Below the pieces are notes generated by a model. It searched no databases. It worked only from the letters and a program-made list of their open reading frames with translations, and was not told the origin of the DNA. 64,000 nucleotides of DNA from Comamonas phosphati (GTDB lineage: Bacteria; Pseudomonadota; Gammaproteobacteria; Burkholderiales; Burkholderiaceae_C), in assembly GCF_014637085.1 (NCBI RefSeq), contig NZ_BMEU01000017.1, positions 1 to 64,000 on the forward strand, given 5' to 3'. Position 1 is the first letter of the stretch; each line of letters opens with the position of its first letter. The position numbers and the translations under genes were made by a program. Below are positions 55,162-61,547 of the stretch, in pieces.

Positions 55162-55491
55162 TTACCCCCAGAGTTGCAGAGCCTGCGAAAGCCCGAAAGC
55201 CGCTTCATTCGCGGCCGTGTGTGAAATGGATTGAGGCAGGCCGTACTCGGCTGCCGGCCGATTGCGGCCCGGCACCTTGCGCTCGCCAACCTTCACCAGG
55301 CGCTCGTAGCGCTTCATGTTGGCCACCGTGTTGCGCACCCCCGTGAAGGCCACGCCCAGCGCTACCAGCGCCGCTGCTATCTCGCCCAGGGTCGGCCCAC
55401 GCTCAGGCGTCCACAGGCGCTGAACTGCCTGCTCAATGGCCAGGCTGATCTCCCCCGCCGGCCGGCCAATGAAAATCTGTTGAGTACTCAT
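55162..55491 (-). CDS. Phage hypothetical protein, possible winged-helix
   Basis: This 109-residue protein has EISLAIEQAVQRLWTPERGPTLGEIAAALVALGVAFTGVRNTVANMKRYERLVKVG, a helix-turn-helix-like arrangement ending in a basic region. It lies upstream of the replication gene in the early leftward operon. No family was recognised; a DNA-binding role is inferred. Confidence 0.5.
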   Translation of the reverse strand: MSTQQIFIGRPAGEISLAIEQAVQRLWTPERGPTLGEIAAALVALGVAFTGVRNTVANMKRYERLVKVGERKVPGRNRPAAEYGLPQSISHTAANEAAFGLSQALQLWG

Positions 55492-55507
55492 GCGCCACCT
55501 CCGTCAA

Positions 55508-55699
55508 TCAATGGCGCCTGGCCGTGCTGGGCAGCGGCGGCTGGCCCGCCAGCTCCCGCAGCCGCACCAGGCGCATGCCCTCGTCCATCACCAGCTTCAG
55601 CGCGGCATCCACCGTGATGCCGCGCACACGGGCGATGCGGCGCACCTGGCGCCGCTGCTCGTCCGTCAGTTGGAGGTCGATATGTGCTGGCACCGTCAT
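55508..55699 (-). CDS. Small ribbon-helix-helix-like protein
   Basis: This 63-residue protein begins MTVPAHIDLQLTDEQRRQV and continues RRIARVRGITVDAALKLVMDEGMRLVRL, resembling a ribbon-helix-helix DNA-binding unit. A start 27 bases upstream (55726), overlapping the preceding gene, is also possible and would fit translational coupling. Confidence 0.5.
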   Translation of the reverse strand: MTVPAHIDLQLTDEQRRQVRRIARVRGITVDAALKLVMDEGMRLVRLRELAGQPPLPSTARRH

Positions 55700-55718
55700 C
55701 TGCTCGCCCCAGAACTTT

Positions 55719-55943
55719 TCAGGCACTCAAGAGTTCCGATAACGCCACTCGCTTCGGCGCGGGTGCCTGGGCAGACTCCAGCCTATGAATCACCTGCTCC
55801 AACCCCATACCGAAGACTTCGCGGGCAATCACGGCGTGGCCCAGGCCCGTGGCCCGGTGCAGACGCTCCAGCCCGTCCTGGTGGTAGTCGTCCAGGTTCA
55901 TGGACTGACGATGCTTTTTGATCAACTTCGGATCTGCGTACAT
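55719..55943 (-). CDS. Small phage protein downstream of cro
   Basis: This 74-residue protein begins MYADPKLIKKHRQSMNLDDYHQDGLERL and contains a helix GLGHAVIAREVFGMGLEQVIHRL that could bind DNA. AAGGGAGAGACGC precedes the ATG at 55943. It is the second gene after the leftward early promoter, behind a long hairpin leader. Function unknown. Confidence 0.55.
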   Translation of the reverse strand: MYADPKLIKKHRQSMNLDDYHQDGLERLHRATGLGHAVIAREVFGMGLEQVIHRLESAQAPAPKRVALSELLSA

Positions 55944-55967
55944 GCGTCTCTCCCTTGCTTAAAGAAA

Positions 55968-56081
55968 ACCCATCGCCCGCTGCCCAGCAAGCCGCACGCA
56001 CCTGCCCGCGCGTACGACACCAATAAGGACGGAGGAGACAAAACCGCCGGCGGCTGGGCAGCCAATCCGAGGGCGATGGGG
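55968..56081 (-). other. Long interrupted inverted repeat between cro and the next early gene
   Basis: CCCATCGCCC at 55969-55978 pairs with GGGCGATGGG at 56071-56080, and GCTGCCCAGC at 55979-55988 pairs with GCTGGGCAGC at 56053-56062. This gives a 20-bp stem with an 8-base bulge closing a loop of about 64 bases. It would fold in the leftward early transcript. There is no U tract, so it is not a plain terminator. Confidence 0.7.
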
Positions 56082-56101
56082 TTGGAAATACCGAGAACCC
56101 G

Positions 56102-56323
56102 TCATGCCGCAGCGCCTTCGGATTCATGCCTGGCTACCGTTTGCGTCAACAGAGCCTCCAGCGAGACCTCGCCATTTGTGAAATCACGCACAGCGATCAG
56201 ATGCTCACGAGGTACCCCGCCGCTCACCATCTGGCTCATGCGCGATTTAGAAACACCAAGACGGGCCGCCAAAGCCTTGGCACGGCCGCGCTCCTGTGAA
56301 AGCCACGTCTTTAGATCACTCAT
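56102..56323 (-). CDS. Cro-like repressor
   Basis: This 73-residue protein has a helix-turn-helix at KALAARLGVSKSRMSQMVSG (about 15-34), YdaS/Cro type, and an acidic Ala-rich tail. It is divergent from the CI-like gene across about 90 bases holding palindromic operators, the expected immunity switch. The ATG at 56323 gives MSDLKTWLS; an ATG 30 bases upstream is less likely because it would place the promoter in the coding region. Confidence 0.82.
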   Translation of the reverse strand: MSDLKTWLSQERGRAKALAARLGVSKSRMSQMVSGGVPREHLIAVRDFTNGEVSLEALLTQTVARHESEGAAA

Positions 56324-56332
56324 AGCGCGGCA

Positions 56333-56362
56333 GTTTAGCCTCAACTTAACCATATAGTCAAG
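56333..56362 (-). promoter_or_regulatory. Leftward early promoter and operator of cro
   Basis: On the minus strand TTGACT (-35) and TAAACT (-10) are 18 bases apart. The palindrome CTTAACCATATAGTCAAG at 56345-56362 covers the -35 box. A near-copy (16 of 18 bases, comparing opposite strands) lies at 58347-58364, which indicates one repressor acting on both. Confidence 0.75.
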
Positions 56363-56381
56363 CCATCACGAAACCATGAAA

Positions 56382-56399
56382 GTTTATGATCTGCTAAAC
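56382..56399 (+). promoter_or_regulatory. Second operator-like palindrome and cI promoter element
   Basis: GTTTA and TAAAC half-sites are separated by 8 bases. TATGAT at 56385-56390 could serve as the -10 of the rightward cI promoter, with no good -35, as in maintenance promoters. The CI-like gene begins at 56417. Confidence 0.5.
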
Positions 56400-56416
56400 A
56401 TGAGAGTAAGCACGGC

Positions 56417-57256
56417 ATGAATGACACATACCGCAAAGAACGGCTGAACTACTTGATCGCCACCGACTACGGGACACCCGCCGATTTCAGCCGGGCTACG
56501 GGCGTTCACAAATCCCGCGTGTCTCAAATGGCAGGCGACACCGAGCCTTTTGGCGAGGCTGCCGCCCGCAATCTCGCGCACAAAGCAGGCATGGATGCAA
56601 ACTGGTTCAACACCAATTTGCCAACCCCCAAGGAGGCGGCCAAAGGCCTGAAAATTAGCCAGCAATTCACTACGCGAAAGTCGGCAGAGGGGATTTACCG
56701 GCATCGCGCTGCAGATGTGCGGTCCGACATCACGCAGCCAATCGAGCACCCGGTATCGGAGTTTGAGATACCCGCCTTCCTTCGCAAAGACGACAGCGAC
56801 ACCCAATCCTCCAACATCGTGATCAATCAATACGATGTTGGCGGCGGAATGGGCAACGGTAGGCTGCTGCTGAATGAGCAGCCTGGCGTGATCCGAAAAT
56901 GGGAAGTGGATCGCAAATGGCTTGATGCCAATGTTCCCAACTACACCAGCATCAGCAACCTATCTATCGTGACGGGCTTCGGCCCATCGATGCGCCCGAT
57001 GTTCAATCCCGGTGATCCTCTGCTGGTGGATAGAGGCATCCGCTCTGTGACCCATGACGGTATCTATTTTTTCCGAATCGGCGATGAGGGCTACATCAAG
57101 ATCATCCAGCGCGTGCCCAGCTTCGATGGGACCCAGATGATCCTGCGCATCATCTCCAAGAACACCGACTACCCCGCCTTCGACATCAGCCCCAAGGCCG
57201 CTGACTTCGAGATCCTGGCGCTTGTGCTGACCGTCTGGAAAAGCGACCACAACTGA
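56417..57256 (+). CDS. CI-like repressor, S24 peptidase family
   Basis: This 279-residue protein has an N-terminal helix-turn-helix (TPADFSRATGVHKSRVSQMAG, about 20-40) and a C-terminal S24/LexA-like domain with catalytic Ser191 in GPSMRPMFNPGD and the partner Lys at about 228 in YIKIIQ. The usual Ala-Gly cleavage pair is not obvious; the linker has VGGGMGNG near 141-148. It keeps the prophage silent until induced. It is divergent from cro. Confidence 0.9.
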   Translation: MNDTYRKERLNYLIATDYGTPADFSRATGVHKSRVSQMAGDTEPFGEAAARNLAHKAGMDANWFNTNLPTPKEAAKGLKISQQFTTRKSAEGIYRHRAADVRSDITQPIEHPVSEFEIPAFLRKDDSDTQSSNIVINQYDVGGGMGNGRLLLNEQPGVIRKWEVDRKWLDANVPNYTSISNLSIVTGFGPSMRPMFNPGDPLLVDRGIRSVTHDGIYFFRIGDEGYIKIIQRVPSFDGTQMILRIISKNTDYPAFDISPKAADFEILALVLTVWKSDHN

Positions 57257-57267
57257 GAGAGGAACCC

Positions 57268-57642
57268 ATGATTGTCACTGCTTCGGCGCATCAGCCTCCA
57301 CCTTTCCAGGATGACTTCGAACTGCGCTTGAATGGCCAGGATCGCGGGCTTATTAACGCCTGGCTGGCGGGGCTGAACCTTCGAACCAACAATGCAGACC
57401 TAGCTGAAAAGGCATTGGCCGGAGAACTTCCACCCCTACCCTTCAAAGGCGGTCTGGAGCGCAAGATCAAAGCTCAGAACAAGGTGGGCTCCCTGTGGTA
57501 CGTGGCTATGTGGCAAGGCCTACGCGGCGAAGATCTTCGCGTCGACACCGACCAATCGATCCAGCTCGTCTGCAGCAAAACCCAGGTCCCTGTGACCTAC
57601 ACACTCGACACAGCCACCCTCTTCAGCAAGGCCGCGGAGTAA
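57268..57642 (+). CDS. Hypothetical protein expressed with cI
   Basis: This 124-residue protein has a mixed helical and strand pattern, beginning MIVTASAHQPPPFQDDFELRL, with a basic GGLERKIKAQNKVGSLWYVAMWQGL centre. GAGGAACCC precedes the start 12 bases after cI, so it is very likely expressed in the lysogen. No family was recognised; cargo or an immunity accessory is possible. Confidence 0.55.
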   Translation: MIVTASAHQPPPFQDDFELRLNGQDRGLINAWLAGLNLRTNNADLAEKALAGELPPLPFKGGLERKIKAQNKVGSLWYVAMWQGLRGEDLRVDTDQSIQLVCSKTQVPVTYTLDTATLFSKAAE

Positions 57643-57645
57643 AAA

Positions 57646-58260
57646 ATGAATGAACACGCCATTGCCGGAGCGATGGGTCAGCGCTCTCTCACAAAAGCAT
57701 CGCAGGTATTGACCGGGATAGTGACAGGCATCGTCGCTGACGGCCAGTTGCATGACATGGAAATACAGATGCTAAGCGGCTGGCTTACAGCACATCAAGA
57801 AGTTACCCAGAATTGGCCAGGCAGTGCCATCGCCAAACTGGTGCAGCAAGTCATGGCAGATGGAGTCATTACCGAGGAGGAACGCGCTCACCTTGTCGCC
57901 GAACTTCAGGCCATGGTCGGCAACGATTTCGCAGAGACAGGCTCTGTCAGCGACGAGATCATCCAGCTACCCTTCGACGATACAACTTCCCGCTTGGCAA
58001 TTGGATCTCGCGTGTGTCTCACGGGAACTTTCGTTTACGGCACCCGCAATGCCTGTGAGCGCCTGGCCATTCAAGCGGGCCTGGAGCCATCCAGCAGCGT
58101 GTCAAAGAAAGTCCACGCCCTCATCGTTGGCACCCACATCTCCCCTGACTGGGTCAACACCTCCTACGGTACCAAGATCATCCGGGCCATGGAACTGCGC
58201 GAAGAAGGTCACGCCATCCTCATCGTGCGCGAGCGCGATTGGCTCAACAGCCTGAGCTAG
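57646..58260 (+). CDS. BRCT-domain protein with TerB-like N-terminus, expressed with cI
   Basis: This 204-residue protein begins with a helical segment GIVTGIVADGQLHDMEIQMLSGWL and VMADGVITEEERAHLVAEL, like the acidic helices of TerB-type proteins. From about residue 113 it has a BRCT domain of the DNA-ligase or RFC1 type: SRVCLTGTFVYGTRNACERLAIQAGLEP and KKVHALIVGT. It is third in the cI transcript and is followed by a terminator. BRCT proteins bind DNA ends or nicks; a defence or repair role in the lysogen is inference. Confidence 0.7.
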   Translation: MNEHAIAGAMGQRSLTKASQVLTGIVTGIVADGQLHDMEIQMLSGWLTAHQEVTQNWPGSAIAKLVQQVMADGVITEEERAHLVAELQAMVGNDFAETGSVSDEIIQLPFDDTTSRLAIGSRVCLTGTFVYGTRNACERLAIQAGLEPSSSVSKKVHALIVGTHISPDWVNTSYGTKIIRAMELREEGHAILIVRERDWLNSLS

Positions 58261-58283
58261 TAGCTCACCACCTCTCCCCAAAC

Positions 58284-58305
58284 AGCCGCTTCAGCGGCTT
58301 TTTTT
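58284..58305 (+). terminator. Terminator of the cI operon
   Basis: AGCCGCT and AGCGGCT form a 7-bp stem with a two-base loop, followed by seven Ts. It isolates the cI operon from the rightward operon beyond. Confidence 0.85.
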
Positions 58306-58346
58306 ACGTCCAAAAATCATTGCAAATCAAGAAAGTTTAGTTATCG

Positions 58347-58376
58347 CTTGACCATTTGGTTAAGCCTTATTTAAAC
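58347..58376 (+). promoter_or_regulatory. Operator and promoter of the rightward DGR-parB operon
   Basis: The 18-bp palindrome CTTGACCATTTGGTTAAG matches, as its reverse complement, the cro operator at 56345-56362 in 16 of 18 bases. It contains TTGACC as a -35 box; 17 bases later TTAAAC (or TTTAAA at 16) can serve as -10. I infer that CI or Cro controls the following operon, which ends with the DGR and parB. Confidence 0.7.
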
Positions 58377-58446
58377 TTCAGGCCTAGACCGGTTAAGCCG
58401 GAAACGAAACTACCGCGCGATCTGCGCAGTTCAGGAGGCCTTAGCA

Positions 58447-58872
58447 ATGACGGAAACACGCTGTGCACACGTATGCACAACCAAACCGAACCTGCGATTC
58501 ATGCGTGCAGGCATCGACTACATACCAGCCGTCGATAACGAGCGCCGCTTTTGGCCCATCGGAATGGTGGAGCCCGAGGACTTGCCGCCATCCAACACAC
58601 CGAGCTTTGGCGATGTGCTTCTACCCTTCGTCGAGGAGCTTGATCACCCTCACAACACCCAGCCCAACCATCTTTGGCTCGGCAACCGCAACACCAACGA
58701 TGTTTTCCTGACTCGGCATCAGGACGAGGGAGAACTCCAGGTCTACCCCAACCGGGCAGGCAAGTGGGCTGGCCACATGATTCGCCGCGATTCATCCAAC
58801 CATCAATGGCATCGCACCGTGCTCTGCGTGGTGGACAACTTCGGCTGGCTGGTGGAGGTGCCCGCATGCTGA
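58447..58872 (+). CDS. Hypothetical protein, first gene of the DGR operon
   Basis: This 141-residue protein follows an AGGAGG site at 58432-58437. Its start contains the perfect copy of the dispersed palindrome (58462-58479), encoding CAHVCT at residues 6-11. The rest (RRFWPIGMVEPEDLP, LGNRNTNDVFLTRHQDEGELQVYPNRAGKWAGHMIRR) shows no recognised family. It is the first gene behind the repressor-controlled promoter. Confidence 0.6.
   Translation: MTETRCAHVCTTKPNLRFMRAGIDYIPAVDNERRFWPIGMVEPEDLPPSNTPSFGDVLLPFVEELDHPHNTQPNHLWLGNRNTNDVFLTRHQDEGELQVYPNRAGKWAGHMIRRDSSNHQWHRTVLCVVDNFGWLVEVPAC
58462..58479 (+). repeat. Dispersed palindrome site 4 (16 of 16)
   Basis: TGTGCACACGTATGCACA fits the consensus perfectly. 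It lies at the start of the first gene of the DGR-parB operon, just downstream of its promoter, where a bound protein could also affect transcription. Confidence 0.8.
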
Positions 58873-59003
58873 GCCACTACATCGTGACGTGCGCCGGCCA
58901 GCGCCTGACCGTCATCGCCAGCGGCGCCGCTGACGCCATCGCCCGCGCCCTGCCCATCTTCGGCAACGGCCATGCCATCTCCGCACGGAGGGCCGCTGCA
59001 TGA
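58866..59003 (+). CDS. Small hypothetical protein (45 residues)
   Basis: The start overlaps the preceding stop (ATGCTGA) and the stop overlaps the next start (ATGA), so it lies in a translationally coupled chain. It reads MLSHYIVTCAGQRLTVIASG and is then Ala-rich. Too short for family assignment. Confidence 0.5.
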   Translation: MLSHYIVTCAGQRLTVIASGAADAIARALPIFGNGHAISARRAAA

Positions 59004-59176
59004 AGCCCGCAACCCTCCCGCCGGCCAAGCCCTACAGCCGCCGCAAGAACCGCCGCATGCGCCTGCAGCTGCTGGTGCTCGCCATCCTGGCCTGGATCAC
59101 CGTCGTCGTGGGCGCCGGCTCTGCCGCGTACATCGTCATCACGGAGCTGCACTCTAGTCTGCAGATCGTCCTATGA
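59000..59176 (+). CDS. Small single-pass membrane protein (58 residues)
   Basis: A basic, Pro-rich N-terminus (KPYSRRKNRRMR) precedes one strong membrane helix (LQLLVLAILAWITVVVGAG, about 22-40) and a short tail. Both ends overlap neighbours by four bases. The arginine-rich cytoplasmic side suggests N-in topology. Function unknown. Confidence 0.55.
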   Translation: MKPATLPPAKPYSRRKNRRMRLQLLVLAILAWITVVVGAGSAAYIVITELHSSLQIVL

Positions 59177-59514
59177 GCGGCGAACTGATCCAGCTCAGCG
59201 GCGTGCTGCTGCACGACGCCGAGGTGCGCACCAAGCACCTGGGCGATGACCAGACGCCCACGCCGGTGCTGGTGCTCGTGATCAAGAGCGACGGCACCAG
59301 CACGGTGCCTGTCTGCGCCGAACAGGTCTACCCCGCCGGCATGCGCGACGAGGCCGTGGCGACCGCCAAGACCATGAAGAAGGGCAAGCGCGTGACCGTC
59401 TGGGCACCCCTGGCCCAGCTGCGCTACACGCTGGCCTACACCCAGCGCATCGACGTGCACGGCCGCGCCAAACCCACCAAATCCACCACCAACCAGGAGG
59501 CCGTCCATGGCTGA
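59173..59514 (+). CDS. Hypothetical beta-rich phage protein
   Basis: This 113-residue protein has strands LIQLSGVLLHDAEVRTKHL, PVLVLVIKSDGTSTVPVCAEQVY and KRVTVWAPLAQLRYTLAYTQRIDVHG. The arrangement is compatible with an OB fold such as phage single-strand-binding proteins, but no SSB signature is clear. It starts in a four-base overlap with the membrane protein gene. Confidence 0.5.
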   Translation: MSGELIQLSGVLLHDAEVRTKHLGDDQTPTPVLVLVIKSDGTSTVPVCAEQVYPAGMRDEAVATAKTMKKGKRVTVWAPLAQLRYTLAYTQRIDVHGRAKPTKSTTNQEAVHG

Positions 59515-59851
59515 TATCGACAGCATCACCATCACCCTCGAATCGCTGCCCGCCGGCCGCGTGGCCGTGCACACCAGCCTGGCCGAACCCCGCCCCGGCG
59601 AGCGCGTGCAGTCCCCCGGCCACGCCATGGCCCTCGAGGTCTTGACCTGGCTGAACAAGCAGCCCAACACGGCCGGGACCATCTACGACCCCAGCCAGAT
59701 CCTGGCCCCCACGCAGAAAGCAGCCGATGCACTGCAGCTGGTCAATTCGCTGCTCAACCCCGAACAGTTCGGCTACAGCGTGAGCGCCGAGGTGCGCAAC
59801 GCCGCACGCCGCGTGCTGGGCATCAAGGGCCGCGAAGGGCTTGCTGCCTGA
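59507..59851 (+). CDS. Hypothetical protein preceding the DGR targets
   Basis: This 114-residue protein begins MADIDSITITLESLPAGRVAVHTSLAEPRPGERVQS and has a helical C-terminal half (ALEVLTWLNKQ, DALQLVNSLLNPEQFGYSVSAEVRNAARRVLGI). It overlaps the upstream gene by eight bases. No family was recognised. It lies 49 bases before DGR target 1. Confidence 0.5.
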   Translation: MADIDSITITLESLPAGRVAVHTSLAEPRPGERVQSPGHAMALEVLTWLNKQPNTAGTIYDPSQILAPTQKAADALQLVNSLLNPEQFGYSVSAEVRNAARRVLGIKGREGLAA

Positions 59852-59900
59852 TCGTGCCATCCACCCGCCATCGATTTCTTTCCACCACCAAAGGCAACCC

Positions 59901-60509
59901 ATGGCCTCTATCCATACCAATGATCTGCCCGCCATCGGCACCCCCTTCGAGGGCGGTTTTTTCGGCGGCGTCATCCGCTCCACCGCCGGCCTGCAGGCCG
60001 TGGCCTGGGCGCCGCGCGAGGAAGGCGAAACCTCTGCCGTGCTGCTCCCTACCCGCAATGCGCAGCTGGTGGCCCTGAGCTGCCATGACAGCCAGGCCAA
60101 TACCCGCGCCCTGGCCGAGCTGGGCAGCCCCGCCGCGCAATGGGCGCTGGGCCTGCAGATCCACGGCTTCACCGACTGGCTGGTGGCTGCCCGTGACGTG
60201 CTCGAGCTGGCCTACCGCCACCTCAAGCCCACCGACGACAAAACCGGCGGCTATTTCCGCGACGGCGACAACCCCAGCAGCGTGCCGGCCGGCTACCCCT
60301 ATCTGCACCAACCGCCCAAGCAGACCGCCGTGGAGATCTTCCGCGCCAGCGCCGCACAGGCCTTCAGCAAGCCCTGGTACCACACCAGCACGCAGTCCTC
60401 GGCCCGCGACGCCTGGTGCCAGAGCTTCAACTACGGCGTCCAGCTCAACGACGCCTTGGAGGCCGAGGGCGGAGTTCGCGCTGTCCGCCTGATTCCTTTG
60501 ATCGCTTAA
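59901..60509 (+). CDS. DGR target protein 1 with C-terminal variable region VR1
   Basis: This 202-residue protein has residues 165-196 encoded by variable repeat VR1. The body (FFGGVIRSTAGLQAVAWAPRE, LLPTRNAQLVAL, AAQWALG) resembles DUF1566/Lcl-type C-type-lectin modules used as DGR display scaffolds, though no firm match can be claimed by eye. Codons in VR1 at template AAC or TAC positions have become S, D, C, S, Y, V, L and D. No signal peptide is seen. ATG 59901 starts the recognisable body; an upstream in-frame TTG at 59841 is unlikely. It is a paralogue of the next gene in its C-terminus. Confidence 0.85.
   Translation: MASIHTNDLPAIGTPFEGGFFGGVIRSTAGLQAVAWAPREEGETSAVLLPTRNAQLVALSCHDSQANTRALAELGSPAAQWALGLQIHGFTDWLVAARDVLELAYRHLKPTDDKTGGYFRDGDNPSSVPAGYPYLHQPPKQTAVEIFRASAAQAFSKPWYHTSTQSSARDAWCQSFNYGVQLNDALEAEGGVRAVRLIPLIA
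60392..60488 (+). repeat. DGR variable repeat 1 (VR1)
   Basis: Aligned without gaps to template 61558-61654 over 97 bases, it differs at 12 positions. All 12 are adenines in the template (to G, C or T). The last 30 bases (GAGGCCGAGGGCGG through CTGTCCGC) are identical and would hold the homing-initiation site. Confidence 0.95.
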
Positions 60510-60533
60510 CCCTTTGAACTTCAGGAAACGACC

Positions 60534-61004
60534 ATGCACTTCGCACGCGCCAACATCCGCAACCTGCATATCCACCTGCCTGCCAGCGCTATGGAGCTGG
60601 CAACCCAGCCCCTCGCCTTCGCCACGCGCCCGGCCTTCCCGGCCATCGCTGCGCCGTGGAGCGGCATTGATGGCATCTACGCCGGCATCACCCGCGCCGA
60701 CGGCGCCGAGCCCGACGGCCACCTGGTGCTGCTGAACGCCACACCGGGCCGGCGCATGGGCCACGCCGAGGCCATCGAATGGGCCGCCAGCCTGGGCGAC
60801 GGCGCCCAAATCCCCAGCAAGACCGAAGGCGCCCTGCTGGCCGCCAACCTGCGCGCCGAGCTGCTGGCCGAGCGCTGGATCTGGCTGCGCGAGCAGTCCT
60901 CGGCCCGCGGCGCCTGGTACCAGGACTTCAACTACGGCCTCCAGTACGGCCTCGGCATGGAGGCCGAGGGCGGAGTTCGCGCTGTCCGCAGATTGCCCCT
61001 TTAA
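60534..61004 (+). CDS. DGR target protein 2 with C-terminal variable region VR2
   Basis: This 156-residue protein has residues 121-154 encoded by variable repeat VR2. The body (APWSGIDGIYAGITRADGAE, HLVLLNATPGRRMGHAEAIEWAASLG) again looks like a DUF1566/Lcl-type scaffold in which EAIEWAASLGDGAQIPSKTE recalls the family's 'A--W---LG-----LP---E' element. Variable codons now encode S, G, D, Y, L, Y, G, L and G. GGAAACG precedes the ATG. No secretion signal is seen. Confidence 0.87.
   Translation: MHFARANIRNLHIHLPASAMELATQPLAFATRPAFPAIAAPWSGIDGIYAGITRADGAEPDGHLVLLNATPGRRMGHAEAIEWAASLGDGAQIPSKTEGALLAANLRAELLAERWIWLREQSSARGAWYQDFNYGLQYGLGMEAEGGVRAVRRLPL
60893..60994 (+). repeat. DGR variable repeat 2 (VR2)
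   Basis: Gapless alignment to template 61558-61659 over 102 bases shows 13 differences, every one at a template adenine. Non-adenine positions are all unchanged. The 3' identity extends seven bases further than in VR1. Confidence 0.95.
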
Positions 61005-61029
61005 CGCTTGAACCATTTTGAGCCATCCC

Positions 61030-61383
61030 ATGCATCACCGTTTGCCTATCCACCGCAAGGGGCGCGAGTTGCTCAAGCTTGCGTTCCTGATCCAGCAGCA
61101 CATGCTGCGCGGCCAGAAGCGCCTGCTCGGCGAGAAAATCACGCTGCTTTGCATCGAAATGGTCGACCTGATGGCCATAGCGAATGCATCGCGCGGCGAG
61201 CTGCGCGCCCAGGCCATCCGCGACGTGCTCCAGCGCGTGCGCACCCTGGAGACGCTGCTGCAGGTGGGCCATGAGCTGAAAGCCGTCACCACGCCCGCCT
61301 GGGCCAAGGCGATAGAGCTGCTCAGCGACATCGGCAGGCAGGGGGGTGGATGGCTCAAATCCGCAAAGGCGCCTGCAGTATGA
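61030..61383 (+). CDS. avd: Accessory variability determinant (Avd-like)
   Basis: This 117-residue basic, almost wholly helical protein begins HHRLPIHRKGRELLKLAFLIQQHMLRGQKRLLGEKITLL and then EMVDLMAIANASRGELRAQAIRDVLQRVRTLETLLQVG. Length, helical four-bundle pattern and position between the targets and the TR/RT match Avd of Bordetella phage BPP-1, a pentameric partner that binds the reverse transcriptase and template RNA. ATG 61030 was chosen over a TTG at 61018. Its stop overlaps an in-frame ATG (61380) of the RT reading frame. Confidence 0.85.
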   Translation: MHHRLPIHRKGRELLKLAFLIQQHMLRGQKRLLGEKITLLCIEMVDLMAIANASRGELRAQAIRDVLQRVRTLETLLQVGHELKAVTTPAWAKAIELLSDIGRQGGGWLKSAKAPAV

Positions 61384-61547
61384 CGGTCACGGCTCTCATA
61401 CCCGTGCGCACTATGAATCTGGTCATGCCGCTGGCCCACAAGGCCACCGCCAGGCGCACCACGGATACCGCTGCACCCGTGCAGGCTCGGTCCCGCGCAG
61501 TTTCCCCGGTGATCGGCACAGGCCTTCGCCAGGACGACGTAGATAGC

